Origin: Bowmanella pacifica
Lineage (GTDB): Bacteria; Pseudomonadota; Gammaproteobacteria; Enterobacterales; Alteromonadaceae
DNA: 64,000 bases
Reading direction: 5' to 3'
Assembly (NCBI RefSeq): GCF_014645355.1
Contig: NZ_BMLS01000008.1
Location: 124,001 to 188,000 of the forward strand
Shown: positions 9,107 through 17,917 of the stretch, one piece after another
How positions within the stretch are numbered: the stretch's first letter is position 1
Layout of the letters: each line of letters begins with the position of its first letter
The notes under the pieces: generated by a model
The model's database searches: none
Seen by the model: only the letters and a program-made list of their open reading frames with translations
Told to the model about the DNA's origin: nothing
Program-made: the position numbers and the translations under genes

Positions 9107-9789
9107 ATATATTGGTCATTGATACTGCCACTGAGGCATGCTCGGCTGCACTAACTTATCAGGGGCGCAGCTTGTCACGCTTTGAGGTCTGTCCCCAACA
9201 ACATAGCCAGCGATTATTGCCCATGGTCGATGAATTGTTGGCGGAGGCTGGTATTAGTCTGACTCAGTTAGATGCATTGGCATTTGGCCGTGGGCCGGGT
9301 AGTTTTACCGGTGTGCGCATTGCCACGGGGATGATACAAGGACTGGCGTTGGGGGCTGAGTTACCCGTTATTGCCATTTCCACCCTGGCAGCCATGGCCC
9401 AGCAAGCGTTCATTGAACATGGTCATAAGCGCATAGTTGCTGCTATTGATGCTCGAATGGATGAAGTCTATTTTGGGCGCTTTGAAGAGCGTGATGGCAT
9501 CATGCAGGTCATTGATGCTGAGCAGGTGATTGCGCCGAAATTGGCATTGGCTGAACATGAGCTGTCGGCGGATTGGTTTGGTGTTGGTACCGGATGGCAG
9601 GCTTATCCGCAGTTGGATCCTGACAAACGCATTACCCCCTTGACCAATGTTTTGTATCCTGCGGCCCATGCTATGTTGCCGTTGGCTTTACAAGCCTGGC
9701 AATCAGGGCAAGCATTAGCGGTTGAAGACGCGCAGCCTGTGTACTTGCGAGACAACGTGACGTGGAAAAAATTGCCGGGGCGTGAGTAG
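9103..9789 (+). CDS. tsaB: tRNA threonylcarbamoyladenosine biosynthesis protein TsaB
   Basis: This 228-residue protein has an ASKHA-type fold. The N terminus Asn-Ile-Leu-Val-Ile-Asp-Thr-Ala-Thr and the stretch Gly-Pro-Gly-Ser-Phe-Thr-Gly-Val-Arg-Ile near residue 65 are diagnostic. TsaB partners TsaD and TsaE to transfer threonylcarbamoyl to A37 of ANN-decoding tRNAs; it is a scaffold rather than the catalytic subunit. It overlaps yoaA by 4 bp, so the two are probably co-translated. The length matches E. coli TsaB (231). Confidence 0.95.
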   Translation: MNILVIDTATEACSAALTYQGRSLSRFEVCPQQHSQRLLPMVDELLAEAGISLTQLDALAFGRGPGSFTGVRIATGMIQGLALGAELPVIAISTLAAMAQQAFIEHGHKRIVAAIDARMDEVYFGRFEERDGIMQVIDAEQVIAPKLALAEHELSADWFGVGTGWQAYPQLDPDKRITPLTNVLYPAAHAMLPLALQAWQSGQALAVEDAQPVYLRDNVTWKKLPGRE

Positions 9790-9892
9790 CATTTTACGGT
9801 ACGATTCTTGTATGAATAATGTCAGTGAGCAGTTAACTTATCTTTGGCTTACTATATGTCCAAGCTTAAGCTCAATCATCCATGGTAGTTAA

Positions 9893-10210
9893 GTGGAAAT
9901 AGAATCCTCAATACTCGCTCAGCAACAAGGGTTGGTTGTTAATCCTGCGGTCAGGGGACCTGCTCGGGAGGAGACCGCTCGTAAGCCTCAGGATGATTCG
10001 CCAACCGAATACCCTCGTAGTCAGGTCGTGGTGCGACAGGGCAACGAGGATAGTAGGGTACAGGCCGATAAATACCGCGATCAGCAACAACAATTCTACG
10101 ATCAGCCAAATTCACGAGGGCAGCAGGCTATTGAAGCTTACCAAAGTTTGGCGCGCAATCAGTTGAAAGATGAAATTCAGCAGTCCATGGGTATCGACAC
10201 TTACGTATGA
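9893..10210 (+). CDS. hypothetical protein, small, hydrophilic, Gln- and Arg-rich
   Basis: A GTG at 9893 opens a 105-codon frame. The product has no signal peptide or membrane segment. It is rich in Gln, Arg, Glu and Asp, with an N-terminal Gln-Gln-Gly-Leu-Val-Val-Asn segment, a middle predicted to be disordered and a C-terminal predicted helix (Ala-Ile-Glu-Ala-Tyr-Gln-Ser-Leu). No Shine-Dalgarno is clear, so the start is uncertain. I do not recognise the family. Its place between tsaB and slp on the same strand, and the lack of any longer competing frame, favour a real gene. Confidence 0.55.
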   Translation: MEIESSILAQQQGLVVNPAVRGPAREETARKPQDDSPTEYPRSQVVVRQGNEDSRVQADKYRDQQQQFYDQPNSRGQQAIEAYQSLARNQLKDEIQQSMGIDTYV

Positions 10211-10366
10211 TGTGATTGTTCCGCAGTAAAATGGAACCAAGTGTCTGCTTATTGGTCAATGTGTTCAATCAACCAAACTGACTGAATCTACGCTGAAAGC
10301 TGATTCAGTAGCTGTTCAGTTAGCTGGCAGATAATGAAATAAGACGGAGTTTGTGCAGAGGTGAAT

Positions 10367-10978
10367 ATGAAAAAGTTGATACTGGCTGGCATGGTATTAT
10401 TGATGGCAGGATGCTCTTCCTTACCTAAGGAACTAAAGGTCGCTGAAGGCGCCAAGTTACTCAGTTATCAAGAAGTGGCAGCGAATCCTGAGCAAAGCAC
10501 GGGGCAGCAGGTTCTGTGGGGCGGGGTGATTGCTGACATTAAAAATCAGAAAGCTGCCACGCTAATTGAAATGGTGCATTATCCGATTCGCAGCTACGGC
10601 CGCCCCACTTCCGGTGAAGAGAGCATCGGGCGCTTCCGCGTGCGGGTGGATGGGTTTCTTGATCCTATGGTGTATAAACCCGGCAGAAGTTTAACTGTAA
10701 CCGGTACGGTTACCGGTATCGAAAAAGGGCAAGTGGGTGAGTTTGATTACCAGTTCCCTGCGCTGCAGGCGAGTGGTTATCACTTGTGGAAAGAAATTCA
10801 GGAAGTTGAAGTTACTACTCGTGGGTACGGTATGTATGGGCCTTACCCTTATGGATGGTATGGTTGGCATATGTGGCCTTACCATGAACGGGTGATAATC
10901 AGGGATAGATCTCCCTCTGGTGCGAACAGCCCGCAACCGGTTAAACCTACTTCTGTGCCTAAAAAGATTTCCCGTTAG
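10367..10978 (+). CDS. Slp-family outer-membrane lipoprotein
   Basis: The 203-residue product begins with a lipoprotein signal and lipobox Leu-Met-Ala-Gly-Cys, so Cys17 would be acylated. The mature part has the Slp pattern: Val-Leu-Trp-Gly-Gly-Val-Ile near residue 50, a Gly-Arg-Phe-Arg-Val segment and a region ending Gly-x-His-Leu-Trp. E. coli Slp and YeaY are starvation- or stress-associated outer-membrane lipoproteins. The tail is rich in Tyr, Gly, Trp and Pro. The ATG at 10367 is preferred over an in-frame GTG six bases upstream because GAGG lies at a suitable distance. The order tsaB-slp-fadD-rnd matches E. coli yeaY. Confidence 0.88.
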   Translation: MKKLILAGMVLLMAGCSSLPKELKVAEGAKLLSYQEVAANPEQSTGQQVLWGGVIADIKNQKAATLIEMVHYPIRSYGRPTSGEESIGRFRVRVDGFLDPMVYKPGRSLTVTGTVTGIEKGQVGEFDYQFPALQASGYHLWKEIQEVEVTTRGYGMYGPYPYGWYGWHMWPYHERVIIRDRSPSGANSPQPVKPTSVPKKISR

Positions 10979-11027
10979 CGGCAAGTTTTTGCCTCTTAAA
11001 TTAAGGGGCGGTAAAGTTTGGCATGGT

Positions 11028-11053
11028 AAGCGGCAATATATTGCCGCTTTTTT
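11028..11053 (+). terminator. intrinsic terminator after the slp-like gene
   Basis: A perfect 9-bp stem (AAGCGGCAA / TTGCCGCTT) with a TATA loop is followed by TTTTGTTT. Confidence 0.88.
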
Positions 11054-11115
11054 GTTTCGTAACGGTGTGAACTGAGCCGGGCTCTTGGCTCGTTGTCTCT
11101 GCTCAGGAGTAAAGT

Positions 11116-11967
11116 GTGCAGGAAATATCTTTAGACTTAAGACATTTGACGTTATCAGCGCTAAGATTTGGTAACCCCAATGGCCCCAAAGTATTGGCAT
11201 TACATGGATGGTTGGACAATGCTGCCAGCTTTGTACCCGTGGCTGATTACTTAAATGATTGGGATGTGGTGGCGCTGGACTTAGCCGGACACGGCCATTC
11301 TGCGCATCGAAGTGCTGATGCGCACTACCATTTGCTGGACTGGGTGCAAGATATTCACGAGGTGTTACATAGACTGGGCTGGTCATCTTGCCATTTTCTG
11401 GGGCATTCCCTTGGTGGGATCATTGCTTCCTTGTATGCCGCAACATTTTCTGAACAGGTACAGTCCTTAACCATGATAGAAGCATTTGGTCCGCTGTCAT
11501 TGGAGCCGGAATCAAGTGTAACGCAATTGCGAGAATCCGTTCTCAGCCGTCTGGCCATTGATGAGAAACCTGCGCGTCATCCTCCCAGCCTGGCAAAAGC
11601 CATTACCGCAAGATTGCTGGCCGGCGATTTGAGTAAGGCTGCTGCCCGGCTTTTGGTGGAGCGAAACCTGGTTGAGCAAGAAGATGTTCTGATGTGGCGA
11701 ACCGACAGACGTTTGCGTACGATTTCATCACTGCGTTTGACCGAACCTCAGGCTCAGGCATTCTTGGCCGCGATTCAATGTCCGGTAATGGCCGTGCTGG
11801 GAGAGCAAGGGTTTGAAAAGGTACGCAATAACCTTAACCGGAGGCGAGAACTGATTGCCCAGCTTAGCGACGTGAATGCGCAGGGAGGGCATCATGTACA
11901 TATGGACAATCCAGAGACGGTAGCTGAGCATATTCGCTGCTTTTGGCAGCAGGTCGCGTCCCATTAG
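11116..11967 (+). CDS. alpha/beta fold hydrolase
   Basis: This 283-residue cytoplasmic hydrolase has an oxyanion-hole His-Gly-Trp near residue 31, the nucleophile elbow Gly-His-Ser-Leu-Gly-Gly near 97 and a C-terminal Gly-His-His-Val-His that supplies the catalytic His. It belongs to the broad esterase / haloalkane-dehalogenase-like group (similar to serine hydrolase-like proteins), and the substrate cannot be told from sequence. The GTG start is supported by AGGAG six bases upstream. Its place between the slp-like gene and fadD hints at lipid or acyl-ester metabolism; that is inference. Confidence 0.85.
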   Translation: MQEISLDLRHLTLSALRFGNPNGPKVLALHGWLDNAASFVPVADYLNDWDVVALDLAGHGHSAHRSADAHYHLLDWVQDIHEVLHRLGWSSCHFLGHSLGGIIASLYAATFSEQVQSLTMIEAFGPLSLEPESSVTQLRESVLSRLAIDEKPARHPPSLAKAITARLLAGDLSKAAARLLVERNLVEQEDVLMWRTDRRLRTISSLRLTEPQAQAFLAAIQCPVMAVLGEQGFEKVRNNLNRRRELIAQLSDVNAQGGHHVHMDNPETVAEHIRCFWQQVASH

Positions 11968-12011
11968 CTACAACTTTTATCATTTATCTTTTTCCGGGGT
12001 TTGGCTACTAT

Positions 12012-12029
12012 GGGAACTGACTGGTTCCC
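12012..12029. promoter_or_regulatory. inverted repeat in the fadD leader
   Basis: GGGAAC and GTTCCC are separated by six bases, 55 bp upstream of the fadD start. It is immediately followed by a second GC-rich partial palindrome (CCCGGGGGCGTCCCGG). It could be a regulator operator, for example for a fatty-acid regulator, or an mRNA hairpin. It does not closely match the E. coli FadR consensus. Confidence 0.35.
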
Positions 12030-12083
12030 GGGGGCGTCCCGGAGATGATTATAATAAGTAAAAAGAATGCCTCAGGAGGCACA

Positions 12084-13739
12084 GTGGATAAGATTTGGCT
12101 AGAACATTACCCTGACAATATACCCTCCGAAATCGATCCAGACCACTATACGTCGCTAGTGGACATTTTTGAGCAGTCTGTTCAAAAGTATGCCGACCGT
12201 GTTGCCTTTATTAATATGGGCAAGGAAATGACCTTCAGAGAGCTGGACCAATATTCCAAGCAGTTTGCCGCCTATTTACAACACCAGGGGCTGAGCAAAG
12301 GTGATGCGGTTGCCATTATGATGCCCAACTTGCTGCAAAATCCGGTGGTGATTTTTGGCGTGTTGCGCGCCGGGTTAACGGTGGTGAATGTCAATCCGCT
12401 ATACACGGCACGTGAATTAAAGCACCAACTAAATGATTCAAGCGCTAAAGCCATCATTATTGTCGAAAACTTTGCCCATACTCTGGAAAAAGTGATTCAG
12501 GACACAAAAATAAAGCAGGTTTATCTGACCCAACTTGGTGACATGCTGTCCGCGCCCAAGAAATGGATCGTCAATTTGGTAGTGAAACATGTGAAGAAGA
12601 TGGTACCAGCCTTTTCTTTACCTGGTAGTCAGAGTTTGATGACGGCTATTCACAGCGGTGCCAGTTTGAGTTATCAACGCCCTGATGTTACCGGTGAAGA
12701 TATTGCTTTCTTGCAATACACCGGGGGGACTACCGGCGTGTCCAAAGGTGCTATGTTAACCCATCGCAATCTGGTGGCGAATCTTGAGCAAATCTCGGTG
12801 ATTCTGGAGCCTGTGATTAAGGATGGCGAAGAAGTGGTGGTGACGGCATTGCCGCTCTATCACATCTTCGCGTTGGTCGCTAATTGTCTGACCTTTGTTA
12901 AATACGGATGCCGTAACCTATTAATCACTAACCCGCGCGATATGCCCGGTTTTGTGAAAGAGCTGGGGAAATACCCGTTTACGGTGTTAACCGGTGTGAA
13001 TACGCTGTTTAACGGCTTGCTCAATACTCCTGGCTTTAAGGAGCTTGATTTTTCTAACCTCAAGTTCGCGTTAGGCGGGGGCATGGCCGTACAACGTCCT
13101 GTGGCCGAAAAATGGGCGAAAGTGACGGGGCATGTGCTGCTGGAAGGCTATGGTTTGACGGAATGTTCACCTGTGGTCAGCATTAACTATCCCACCATAA
13201 CCAACGAATACAATGGCTCGATTGGAATGCCGATTCCATCTACAGAAGTAAAGCTGCTTGATGACAGTGGTAACGAGGTTGGCTTTGGTGAGCCGGGCGA
13301 AATGTACGTGCGTGGCCCACAGGTCATGAAAGGTTATCTGAATCGTGAAGAAGCGACACGTGAAGTGCTAAACGATGGCTGGTTGGCCACCGGGGATATT
13401 GCCAAAGTAGATGAGATGGGACGCTTTTACATTGTCGATCGCAAAAAAGACATGATTCTGGTGTCCGGTTTTAACGTGTTTCCCAATGAGATTGAGGAAG
13501 TGGCCGCCATGCATGAAGGGGTGGCGGAAGTGGCCGCCTTGGGGGTTCCCAATGAAGCAACCGGTGAAATGGTGAAGTTGTTTGTGGTCAAGAAGAACCC
13601 GGCACTGACGGAAGAGGAATTGATCAATCATTGTCGTCAGCATCTGACTGCGTACAAAGTGCCACGTAAGGTTGAGTTTCGCACGGAGCTGCCGAAAACT
13701 AATGTCGGTAAGATTTTACGCAGAGAGCTTAAAGAGTAG
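12084..13739 (+). CDS. fadD: long-chain fatty acyl-CoA synthetase
   Basis: The enzyme (551 residues) activates long-chain fatty acids to acyl-CoA using ATP, for beta-oxidation and phospholipid synthesis. It has the AMP-binding P-loop [11 protein letters not shown] near residue 212, the Gly-Tyr-Gly-Leu-Thr-Glu adenylation motif, and the FACS region Asp-Gly-Trp-Leu-Ala-Thr-Gly-Asp followed by Asp-Arg-Lys-Lys-Asp. The GTG at 12084 is chosen because AGGAGG ends four bases before it and the product then begins Val-Asp-Lys-Ile-Trp-Leu as in other FadD proteins; an in-frame ATG at 12045 lacks a ribosome binding site. The gene is followed by rnd, as in E. coli. Confidence 0.94.
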   Translation: MDKIWLEHYPDNIPSEIDPDHYTSLVDIFEQSVQKYADRVAFINMGKEMTFRELDQYSKQFAAYLQHQGLSKGDAVAIMMPNLLQNPVVIFGVLRAGLTVVNVNPLYTARELKHQLNDSSAKAIIIVENFAHTLEKVIQDTKIKQVYLTQLGDMLSAPKKWIVNLVVKHVKKMVPAFSLPGSQSLMTAIHSGASLSYQRPDVTGEDIAFLQYTGGTTGVSKGAMLTHRNLVANLEQISVILEPVIKDGEEVVVTALPLYHIFALVANCLTFVKYGCRNLLITNPRDMPGFVKELGKYPFTVLTGVNTLFNGLLNTPGFKELDFSNLKFALGGGMAVQRPVAEKWAKVTGHVLLEGYGLTECSPVVSINYPTITNEYNGSIGMPIPSTEVKLLDDSGNEVGFGEPGEMYVRGPQVMKGYLNREEATREVLNDGWLATGDIAKVDEMGRFYIVDRKKDMILVSGFNVFPNEIEEVAAMHEGVAEVAALGVPNEATGEMVKLFVVKKNPALTEEELINHCRQHLTAYKVPRKVEFRTELPKTNVGKILRRELKE

Positions 13740-13756
13740 TTTTGCTGTAGGATCAC

Positions 13757-13797
13757 CTGGCGCTGACGTTGGCTAGTTCCGTTCAGCGCCGTTTTTG
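13757..13797 (+). terminator. intrinsic terminator after fadD
   Basis: GGCGCTGA at 13759-13766 pairs with TCAGCGCC at 13783-13790 and is followed by GTTTTTG. The loop is long (16 nt), so strength is uncertain. Confidence 0.6.
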
Positions 13798-13836
13798 CCT
13801 GTTTTTCTACCCTGACCGAGGCACCTCTTTTCGCTG

Positions 13837-14988
13837 ATGAGTTATCAAATGATTACCCAAGCATCGCAGTTGGCTGAATATTGCCAACGTGCGGTGACTA
13901 AACCTTTTCTGGCCGTTGACACTGAATTTGTTCGCACACGCACCCTTTATCCCCAATTGGGTTTAGTTCAACTTTATGATGGTGAGCAGCTGGCCCTGGT
14001 GGATCCGTTGGCGGTGGATGATCTGTCCGCGCTAACCGAATTGCTCGTTAATCCCAGTGTTGTCAAGGTGTTGCATTCCTGCTCCGAGGATCTTGAGACC
14101 TTTTGGACGGCCATGCAGGTTATTCCTGTCCCTGTCTTTGATACCCAGTTTGCCGCAGGGCTTTTGAATCTTGGTCCTTCCTTAGGGTATGCAAAGTTAG
14201 TCGAGCAGCGCCTGGGAGTCAGTTTGGATAAAGGGGAATCGCGTACTGATTGGCTGGCCCGTCCCCTCAGTGAGCAGCAATTAGACTATGCAGCCAATGA
14301 CGTATTGTATTTACATGCGCTATACCCGCAGATGGCTGAAGAAGTTGCGGCGTTGGGACGTACCCAATGGATCTTTGATGAGATGGCGCAACTGGCGAAC
14401 AAAAAGCGCAGCGAATTACCTGATGAATATGCCTATCTGAATATTAAGAACAATTGGCAACTCAAAGGAAAAGCCTTATTGGTGCTTCAGGAGTTGGCCA
14501 AGTGGCGGCAACAAACAGCTAAGACTAAGAATCTGGCTCTGAACTTTGTGTTTAAGGAGCAGTTCCTGCTCGAACTGGCTAAACGTCAACCCAGTCAAAA
14601 AAATGCCTTGTTTGCTGTACCGGGTATACCGCCTCAGGATGTGCGCCGTCATGGTGATGAGCTGCTGGGAATCATTCAGCGCTGTCAGGTTGTGGCACCT
14701 GAGCACTATCCGGCTAAGATTGAACGCCTAATTGATTACAGCGCTTATAAACGTGTGTCACAGTCGATTAGGCAGCTTTGTGAGGGGCTTGCCACTGAAC
14801 TCTCACTGCCTGTTGAGATGCTGGGCTCAAAAAAACAGATCAATCAATTGTTAAAGTGGCTGTGGTTCGACCTTGAAGAAGGTAAACTGACAGACCTTAA
14901 ACCTGATTTGCTGTGTGGCTGGCGAGGCCCGCTGTTACAAAACGGCCTTAGCCAGATTGTTGGGGCGATTGATCATCCCGGATCATAG
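13837..14988 (+). CDS. rnd: ribonuclease D
   Basis: This 383-residue 3'-5' exoribonuclease trims tRNA and other small RNA precursors. The DEDD exonuclease residues are visible: Asp-Thr-Glu-Phe near residue 27, Ser-Glu-Asp-Leu-Glu near 86, and Tyr-Ala-Ala-Asn-Asp near 153 (DEDDy type). HRDC domains follow, with Trp-Arg-x-x-x-Ala-Lys near residue 225. The size matches E. coli RNase D (375). No good Shine-Dalgarno precedes the ATG at 13837, and a second in-frame ATG lies four codons later. Confidence 0.94.
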   Translation: MSYQMITQASQLAEYCQRAVTKPFLAVDTEFVRTRTLYPQLGLVQLYDGEQLALVDPLAVDDLSALTELLVNPSVVKVLHSCSEDLETFWTAMQVIPVPVFDTQFAAGLLNLGPSLGYAKLVEQRLGVSLDKGESRTDWLARPLSEQQLDYAANDVLYLHALYPQMAEEVAALGRTQWIFDEMAQLANKKRSELPDEYAYLNIKNNWQLKGKALLVLQELAKWRQQTAKTKNLALNFVFKEQFLLELAKRQPSQKNALFAVPGIPPQDVRRHGDELLGIIQRCQVVAPEHYPAKIERLIDYSAYKRVSQSIRQLCEGLATELSLPVEMLGSKKQINQLLKWLWFDLEEGKLTDLKPDLLCGWRGPLLQNGLSQIVGAIDHPGS

Positions 14989-15032
14989 TGCCCAGCGTTA
15001 ACACAGCCGTTACCGGAGTGCATATCGCCATT

Positions 15033-15326
15033 ATGTTGTGCGCCATTTATCGTAGTACTAAAAAAGACGAAACTTACCTGTTTATTCGTAATCGTGACGA
15101 TTTTTCTGATGTCCCGCAGGCTTTGATGGAGCATTTTGGTGCGCCAGCCCTAGTGATGGTGATGTCTATTACACCCACGACCAAACTGGCCATCAGTGAT
15201 GCTGCTAAAGTATGTCAGGCCTTGACGGATACTGGCTTTTATTTGCAGTTGCCTCCTCCCAAAGAAAATCTGCTGGACGAACATCGTCGTCAAATTCATC
15301 AGTCAAAGGAGCAGAATGATGCTTAG
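15033..15326 (+). CDS. ycgL: YcgL domain protein
   Basis: The domain spans the whole protein: Met-Leu-Cys-Ala-Ile-Tyr-Arg-Ser at the start, Thr-Tyr-Leu-Phe near residue 15, and the signature Gly-Phe-Tyr-Leu-Gln-Leu-Pro-Pro-Pro-Lys-Glu-Asn-Leu near residue 70. The role is unknown; the fold is a small alpha/beta domain. The ATG at 15033 is picked because homology begins there. A GTG at 14988, overlapping the rnd stop, or a GTG at 15018 could add 10-15 residues. It overlaps the next gene by 11 bp. Confidence 0.85.
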   Translation: MLCAIYRSTKKDETYLFIRNRDDFSDVPQALMEHFGAPALVMVMSITPTTKLAISDAAKVCQALTDTGFYLQLPPPKENLLDEHRRQIHQSKEQNDA

Positions 15327-16317
15327 ACGTTTATCGGTCGCGGCGCTTGCGCTTTGTAGCCTCAGTGTTGTTGCTAAGCCGGATTTTAATCAATATGTGG
15401 TAACACTTAAGCAGGAAGCGGTTGAGCAAGGCTTTAGCGCTGAGTTTGTGGACCAGGCGTTTGCTAACGTCGAGTTTTATGAACGTGCAGTTAGCTCAGA
15501 TAAGAATCAGCCCGAGTTTAAGCTTACACTGGATAAATATTTGTCTACCCGCGTGCCTGATTGGAAAGTGAAACAAGCCGTAGATAAGTACACTGAAAAT
15601 AAAGAAGTACTGGAGGCTGTAGGCAAAAAGTTTGGTGTACAACCGCGCTTTATTGTCGCGCTGTGGGGGAATGAAAGTAATTTTGGGCGGATTCAGGGCA
15701 AGTTTCCGGTTGTTTCTGCGCTCACTACTTTGGCTTACGAAGGCCGTCGTGAAGCCATGTTTAAAAAGCAGCTATTTGCGGCCCTGAAGATTCTTGATGA
15801 AGGCCATATTGAACAAGAAAAGTTTGTCGGTTCCTGGGCCGGAGCTATGGGACAAAGCCAGTTTATGCCCAGCTCTTTCCTAGCCTATGCCTATGATTTT
15901 GATGGTGATGGCAAAAAAGATATCTGGGGAAATCAGGCTGATGTGTTTGCTTCTATTGCCAACTATCTGAAAACCGTTGGCTGGGATGATTCTCAAACCT
16001 GGGGGCGGCAGGTTAAAATTCCAGAGGATTTTGATACTAAACTCAGTGGGTTAGATAAGAACAAGATGCGAACGCTTAGTGAGTGGCAAGCCTTGGGTGT
16101 TCGACGTTATGATGGCTCTGACCTGCCAAGTCGAGAGTTAAAGGCTAGTCTGATTATGCCTGATGACGCAAAAGGCAGAATCTATCTGGTGTATGAGAAC
16201 TTCCATACGTTAATGAACTGGAACCGTTCAACCTATTTCGGCAGTGCGGTAGGGTATTTATCCGACCGAATTAAAGCAGAATTAAGAGATAGCCATGTAT
16301 CAACACCTGGACAATAA
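15316..16317 (+). CDS. MltB-family lytic murein transglycosylase
   Basis: This 333-residue protein has an N-terminal signal peptide (probable cleavage Val-Val-Ala|Lys) and a transglycosylase domain. The catalytic Glu120 lies in Ala-Leu-Trp-Gly-Asn-Glu-Ser-Asn-Phe-Gly, and a later Gly-Ala-Met-Gly-Gln-Ser-Gln-Phe-Met-Pro-Ser motif is characteristic. Family enzymes cleave the MurNAc-GlcNAc bond, leaving 1,6-anhydro-muropeptides. E. coli MltB is a lipoprotein; this one has no lipobox and should be soluble and periplasmic, as some MltB homologues are. AAGGAG precedes two adjacent ATGs (15316, 15319), and either could start. It overlaps both neighbours. Confidence 0.92.
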   Translation: MMLRRLSVAALALCSLSVVAKPDFNQYVVTLKQEAVEQGFSAEFVDQAFANVEFYERAVSSDKNQPEFKLTLDKYLSTRVPDWKVKQAVDKYTENKEVLEAVGKKFGVQPRFIVALWGNESNFGRIQGKFPVVSALTTLAYEGRREAMFKKQLFAALKILDEGHIEQEKFVGSWAGAMGQSQFMPSSFLAYAYDFDGDGKKDIWGNQADVFASIANYLKTVGWDDSQTWGRQVKIPEDFDTKLSGLDKNKMRTLSEWQALGVRRYDGSDLPSRELKASLIMPDDAKGRIYLVYENFHTLMNWNRSTYFGSAVGYLSDRIKAELRDSHVSTPGQ

Positions 16318-16963
16318 GGGCCATCCCATTGATTTGCCAGTGGGCAAAGCGGTTTGTGTGGGACGGAATTATTTAGACCACATTCATGAGCTGAATAATG
16401 AAGTACCAGAACAGGCCCTGCTGTTTATTAAACCAAGCACTGCGTTGGTGCCATTCAGTGGTCAGATAGCCATTCCTACCGGGCTAGGTGCTTGTCACAA
16501 TGAGCTGGAAATTGCTGTGTTGATGGGGGATGTAGTACGAAAGGCCTCTCCAGAACAAGCTATGGCTGCGGTATGGGGCTACGGATTGGGCTTGGATCTG
16601 ACCCTGCGTGATGTACAAGATAAGATGAAGGCTAAAGGCCAGCCCTGGGAACGGGCTAAGGCCTTTGATGGCAGTTGTCCATTAAGCGGTTATATCGCAG
16701 CATCCGACGTCAGTGATCCTCAGGCGCTAGCATTCAATTTGTTTGTCAATGGCGAACAGCGTCAGCAAGGAGACGCCGCGCTAATGATTCATCGCATTGC
16801 GGACTTGATTAGCGAGATTTCCCACCACTTTACTCTGTTACCCGGCGATGTGGTGTTGACCGGTACACCCAAAGGGGTCGGACCGCTGTCTGCAGGCGAT
16901 CAGCTGGAGGCTGAAGTTGTTAATTATCTGCAGGTGAGTGCACAAGTGGTGGCAGATTGTTAG
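16295..16963 (+). CDS. fumarylacetoacetate hydrolase family protein (YcgM-like)
   Basis: This 222-residue FAH-fold enzyme has Lys-Ala-Val-Cys-Val-Gly-Arg-Asn-Tyr at the N terminus, metal ligands in His-Asn-Glu-Leu-Glu near residue 66, an Asp in the Leu-Thr-Leu-Arg-Asp-Val-Gln segment near 108 and Leu-Thr-Gly-Thr-Pro-Lys-Gly-Val-Gly near 191. The family includes oxaloacetate decarboxylases and acylpyruvases, so the reaction here is not fixed by sequence. The start overlaps the mltB end by 23 bp. The neighbours YcgL and YcgN make YcgM the best counterpart. Confidence 0.9.
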   Translation: MYQHLDNKGHPIDLPVGKAVCVGRNYLDHIHELNNEVPEQALLFIKPSTALVPFSGQIAIPTGLGACHNELEIAVLMGDVVRKASPEQAMAAVWGYGLGLDLTLRDVQDKMKAKGQPWERAKAFDGSCPLSGYIAASDVSDPQALAFNLFVNGEQRQQGDAALMIHRIADLISEISHHFTLLPGDVVLTGTPKGVGPLSAGDQLEAEVVNYLQVSAQVVADC

Positions 16964-17451
16964 ACGCTAATTTTTGGCAGCTGAAGCCACTTGAAGACAT
17001 GAACGACGCTGAATGGGAAGCCATATGCGACGGTTGTGCGAAGTGTTGTTTGCACAAAATAATTGAAGACGAGGATGGGGACGGTTCGTCTACCGATGAG
17101 CTGCGCCCCGGCGAACAACTGCATTATACCCGTGTTGCCTGTCACTTGCTGAATACCAAGACCTGTGAATGTACGCAGTATGCAAAACGCTCAGAGCTTG
17201 TGCCTGACTGCGTTAAGCTGACCAAAGACAATTTGCAGGATATTTTCTTTATGCCGCCCAGTTGCAGCTATCGGCGTTTGTATGAAGGACGTGGACTAGC
17301 TTCCTGGCATCCATTGCTTAATAAAGGCAAAAAGACTGCAATGCATAAAGCCGGCATGTCGGTTAGGGGAAAGACGGTGTCGGATGATGGGATGTCGGTG
17401 GACGAGCTGGAAGACTATATTGCTATCTGGCCGTTGCAGGATCTCGATTAG
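16957..17451 (+). CDS. ycgN: UPF0260 family Cys-rich protein (YcgN)
   Basis: This 164-residue protein has the family core Cys-Asp-Gly-Cys-Ala-Lys-Cys-Cys near residue 27, Cys-x-x-Leu-Asn-x-Lys-Thr-Cys-x-Cys near 63, and further cysteines at Pro-Asp-Cys and Pro-Ser-Cys. The CxxCxxCC cluster is typical of a metal- or Fe-S-binding domain; the biological role is unknown. The TTG at 16957 overlaps the previous stop. TTG is inferred because no ATG or GTG lies between it and the conserved region that begins a few residues on. Confidence 0.88.
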   Translation: MLDANFWQLKPLEDMNDAEWEAICDGCAKCCLHKIIEDEDGDGSSTDELRPGEQLHYTRVACHLLNTKTCECTQYAKRSELVPDCVKLTKDNLQDIFFMPPSCSYRRLYEGRGLASWHPLLNKGKKTAMHKAGMSVRGKTVSDDGMSVDELEDYIAIWPLQDLD

Positions 17452-17479
17452 GCCGGTGTTGTCGCCTCTAATGAGGCAT

Positions 17480-17510
17480 AAAAAATCCCGCATAGAGCGG
17501 GATTTTTTAT
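17480..17510. terminator. bidirectional intrinsic terminator
   Basis: AAAAATCCCGC pairs with GCGGGATTTTT around a short loop, with A and T tracts on both sides. It serves ycgN and the convergent DUF3718 gene. Confidence 0.92.
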
Positions 17511-17521
17511 AGGAAATTCAA

Positions 17522-17917
17522 TTAGCTGATACGATCCATCAGTTCTTTACCTATTTCTGAAGCCAGGTGGCCGTTGCTTTCGGCCCATTGTTGAAGAGGC
17601 ATACCATCTTGTTCAGCCTGATTCAGATCAGATCTACTCATTTTCTTGATCATAAACACACCCACTTCAATGGCGTTGTTCTCCATGGAGTAGCGGATCA
17701 AGCTACTACCGCCACAGCTGATGCCAGTGTAATAATCGCCCAGACGCAGGTTATAGTCGTCTTGGACTTTCTTGAGTTTTTTACGTAATTCTGACTTGTC
17801 ATCGTTCTTTACAATGGTGCAGATATTTTGCAGGTCTTCGTTGATATCAGCGAAGCTGGCTGGTGCGAACGCTAAGGTGCCCAGGGTTGTCAGAATAGCT
17901 AAAGTAGACTTTTTCAT
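17522..17917 (-). CDS. DUF3718 family periplasmic protein
   Basis: The 131-residue product has a classic signal peptide (cleavage near Ser-Phe-Ala|Asp-Ile). The mature part has two cysteines, in Gln-Asn-Ile-Cys and Gly-Ile-Ser-Cys-Gly-Gly, that could form a disulfide, and a Leu-Arg-Lys-Lys-Leu segment between them. This arrangement matches DUF3718, a small exported family of Alteromonadales and Vibrionales of unknown function. It is monocistronic: it ends at a shared terminator and is divergent from nothing close. Confidence 0.75.
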   Translation of the reverse strand: MKKSTLAILTTLGTLAFAPASFADINEDLQNICTIVKNDDKSELRKKLKKVQDDYNLRLGDYYTGISCGGSSLIRYSMENNAIEVGVFMIKKMSRSDLNQAEQDGMPLQQWAESNGHLASEIGKELMDRIS

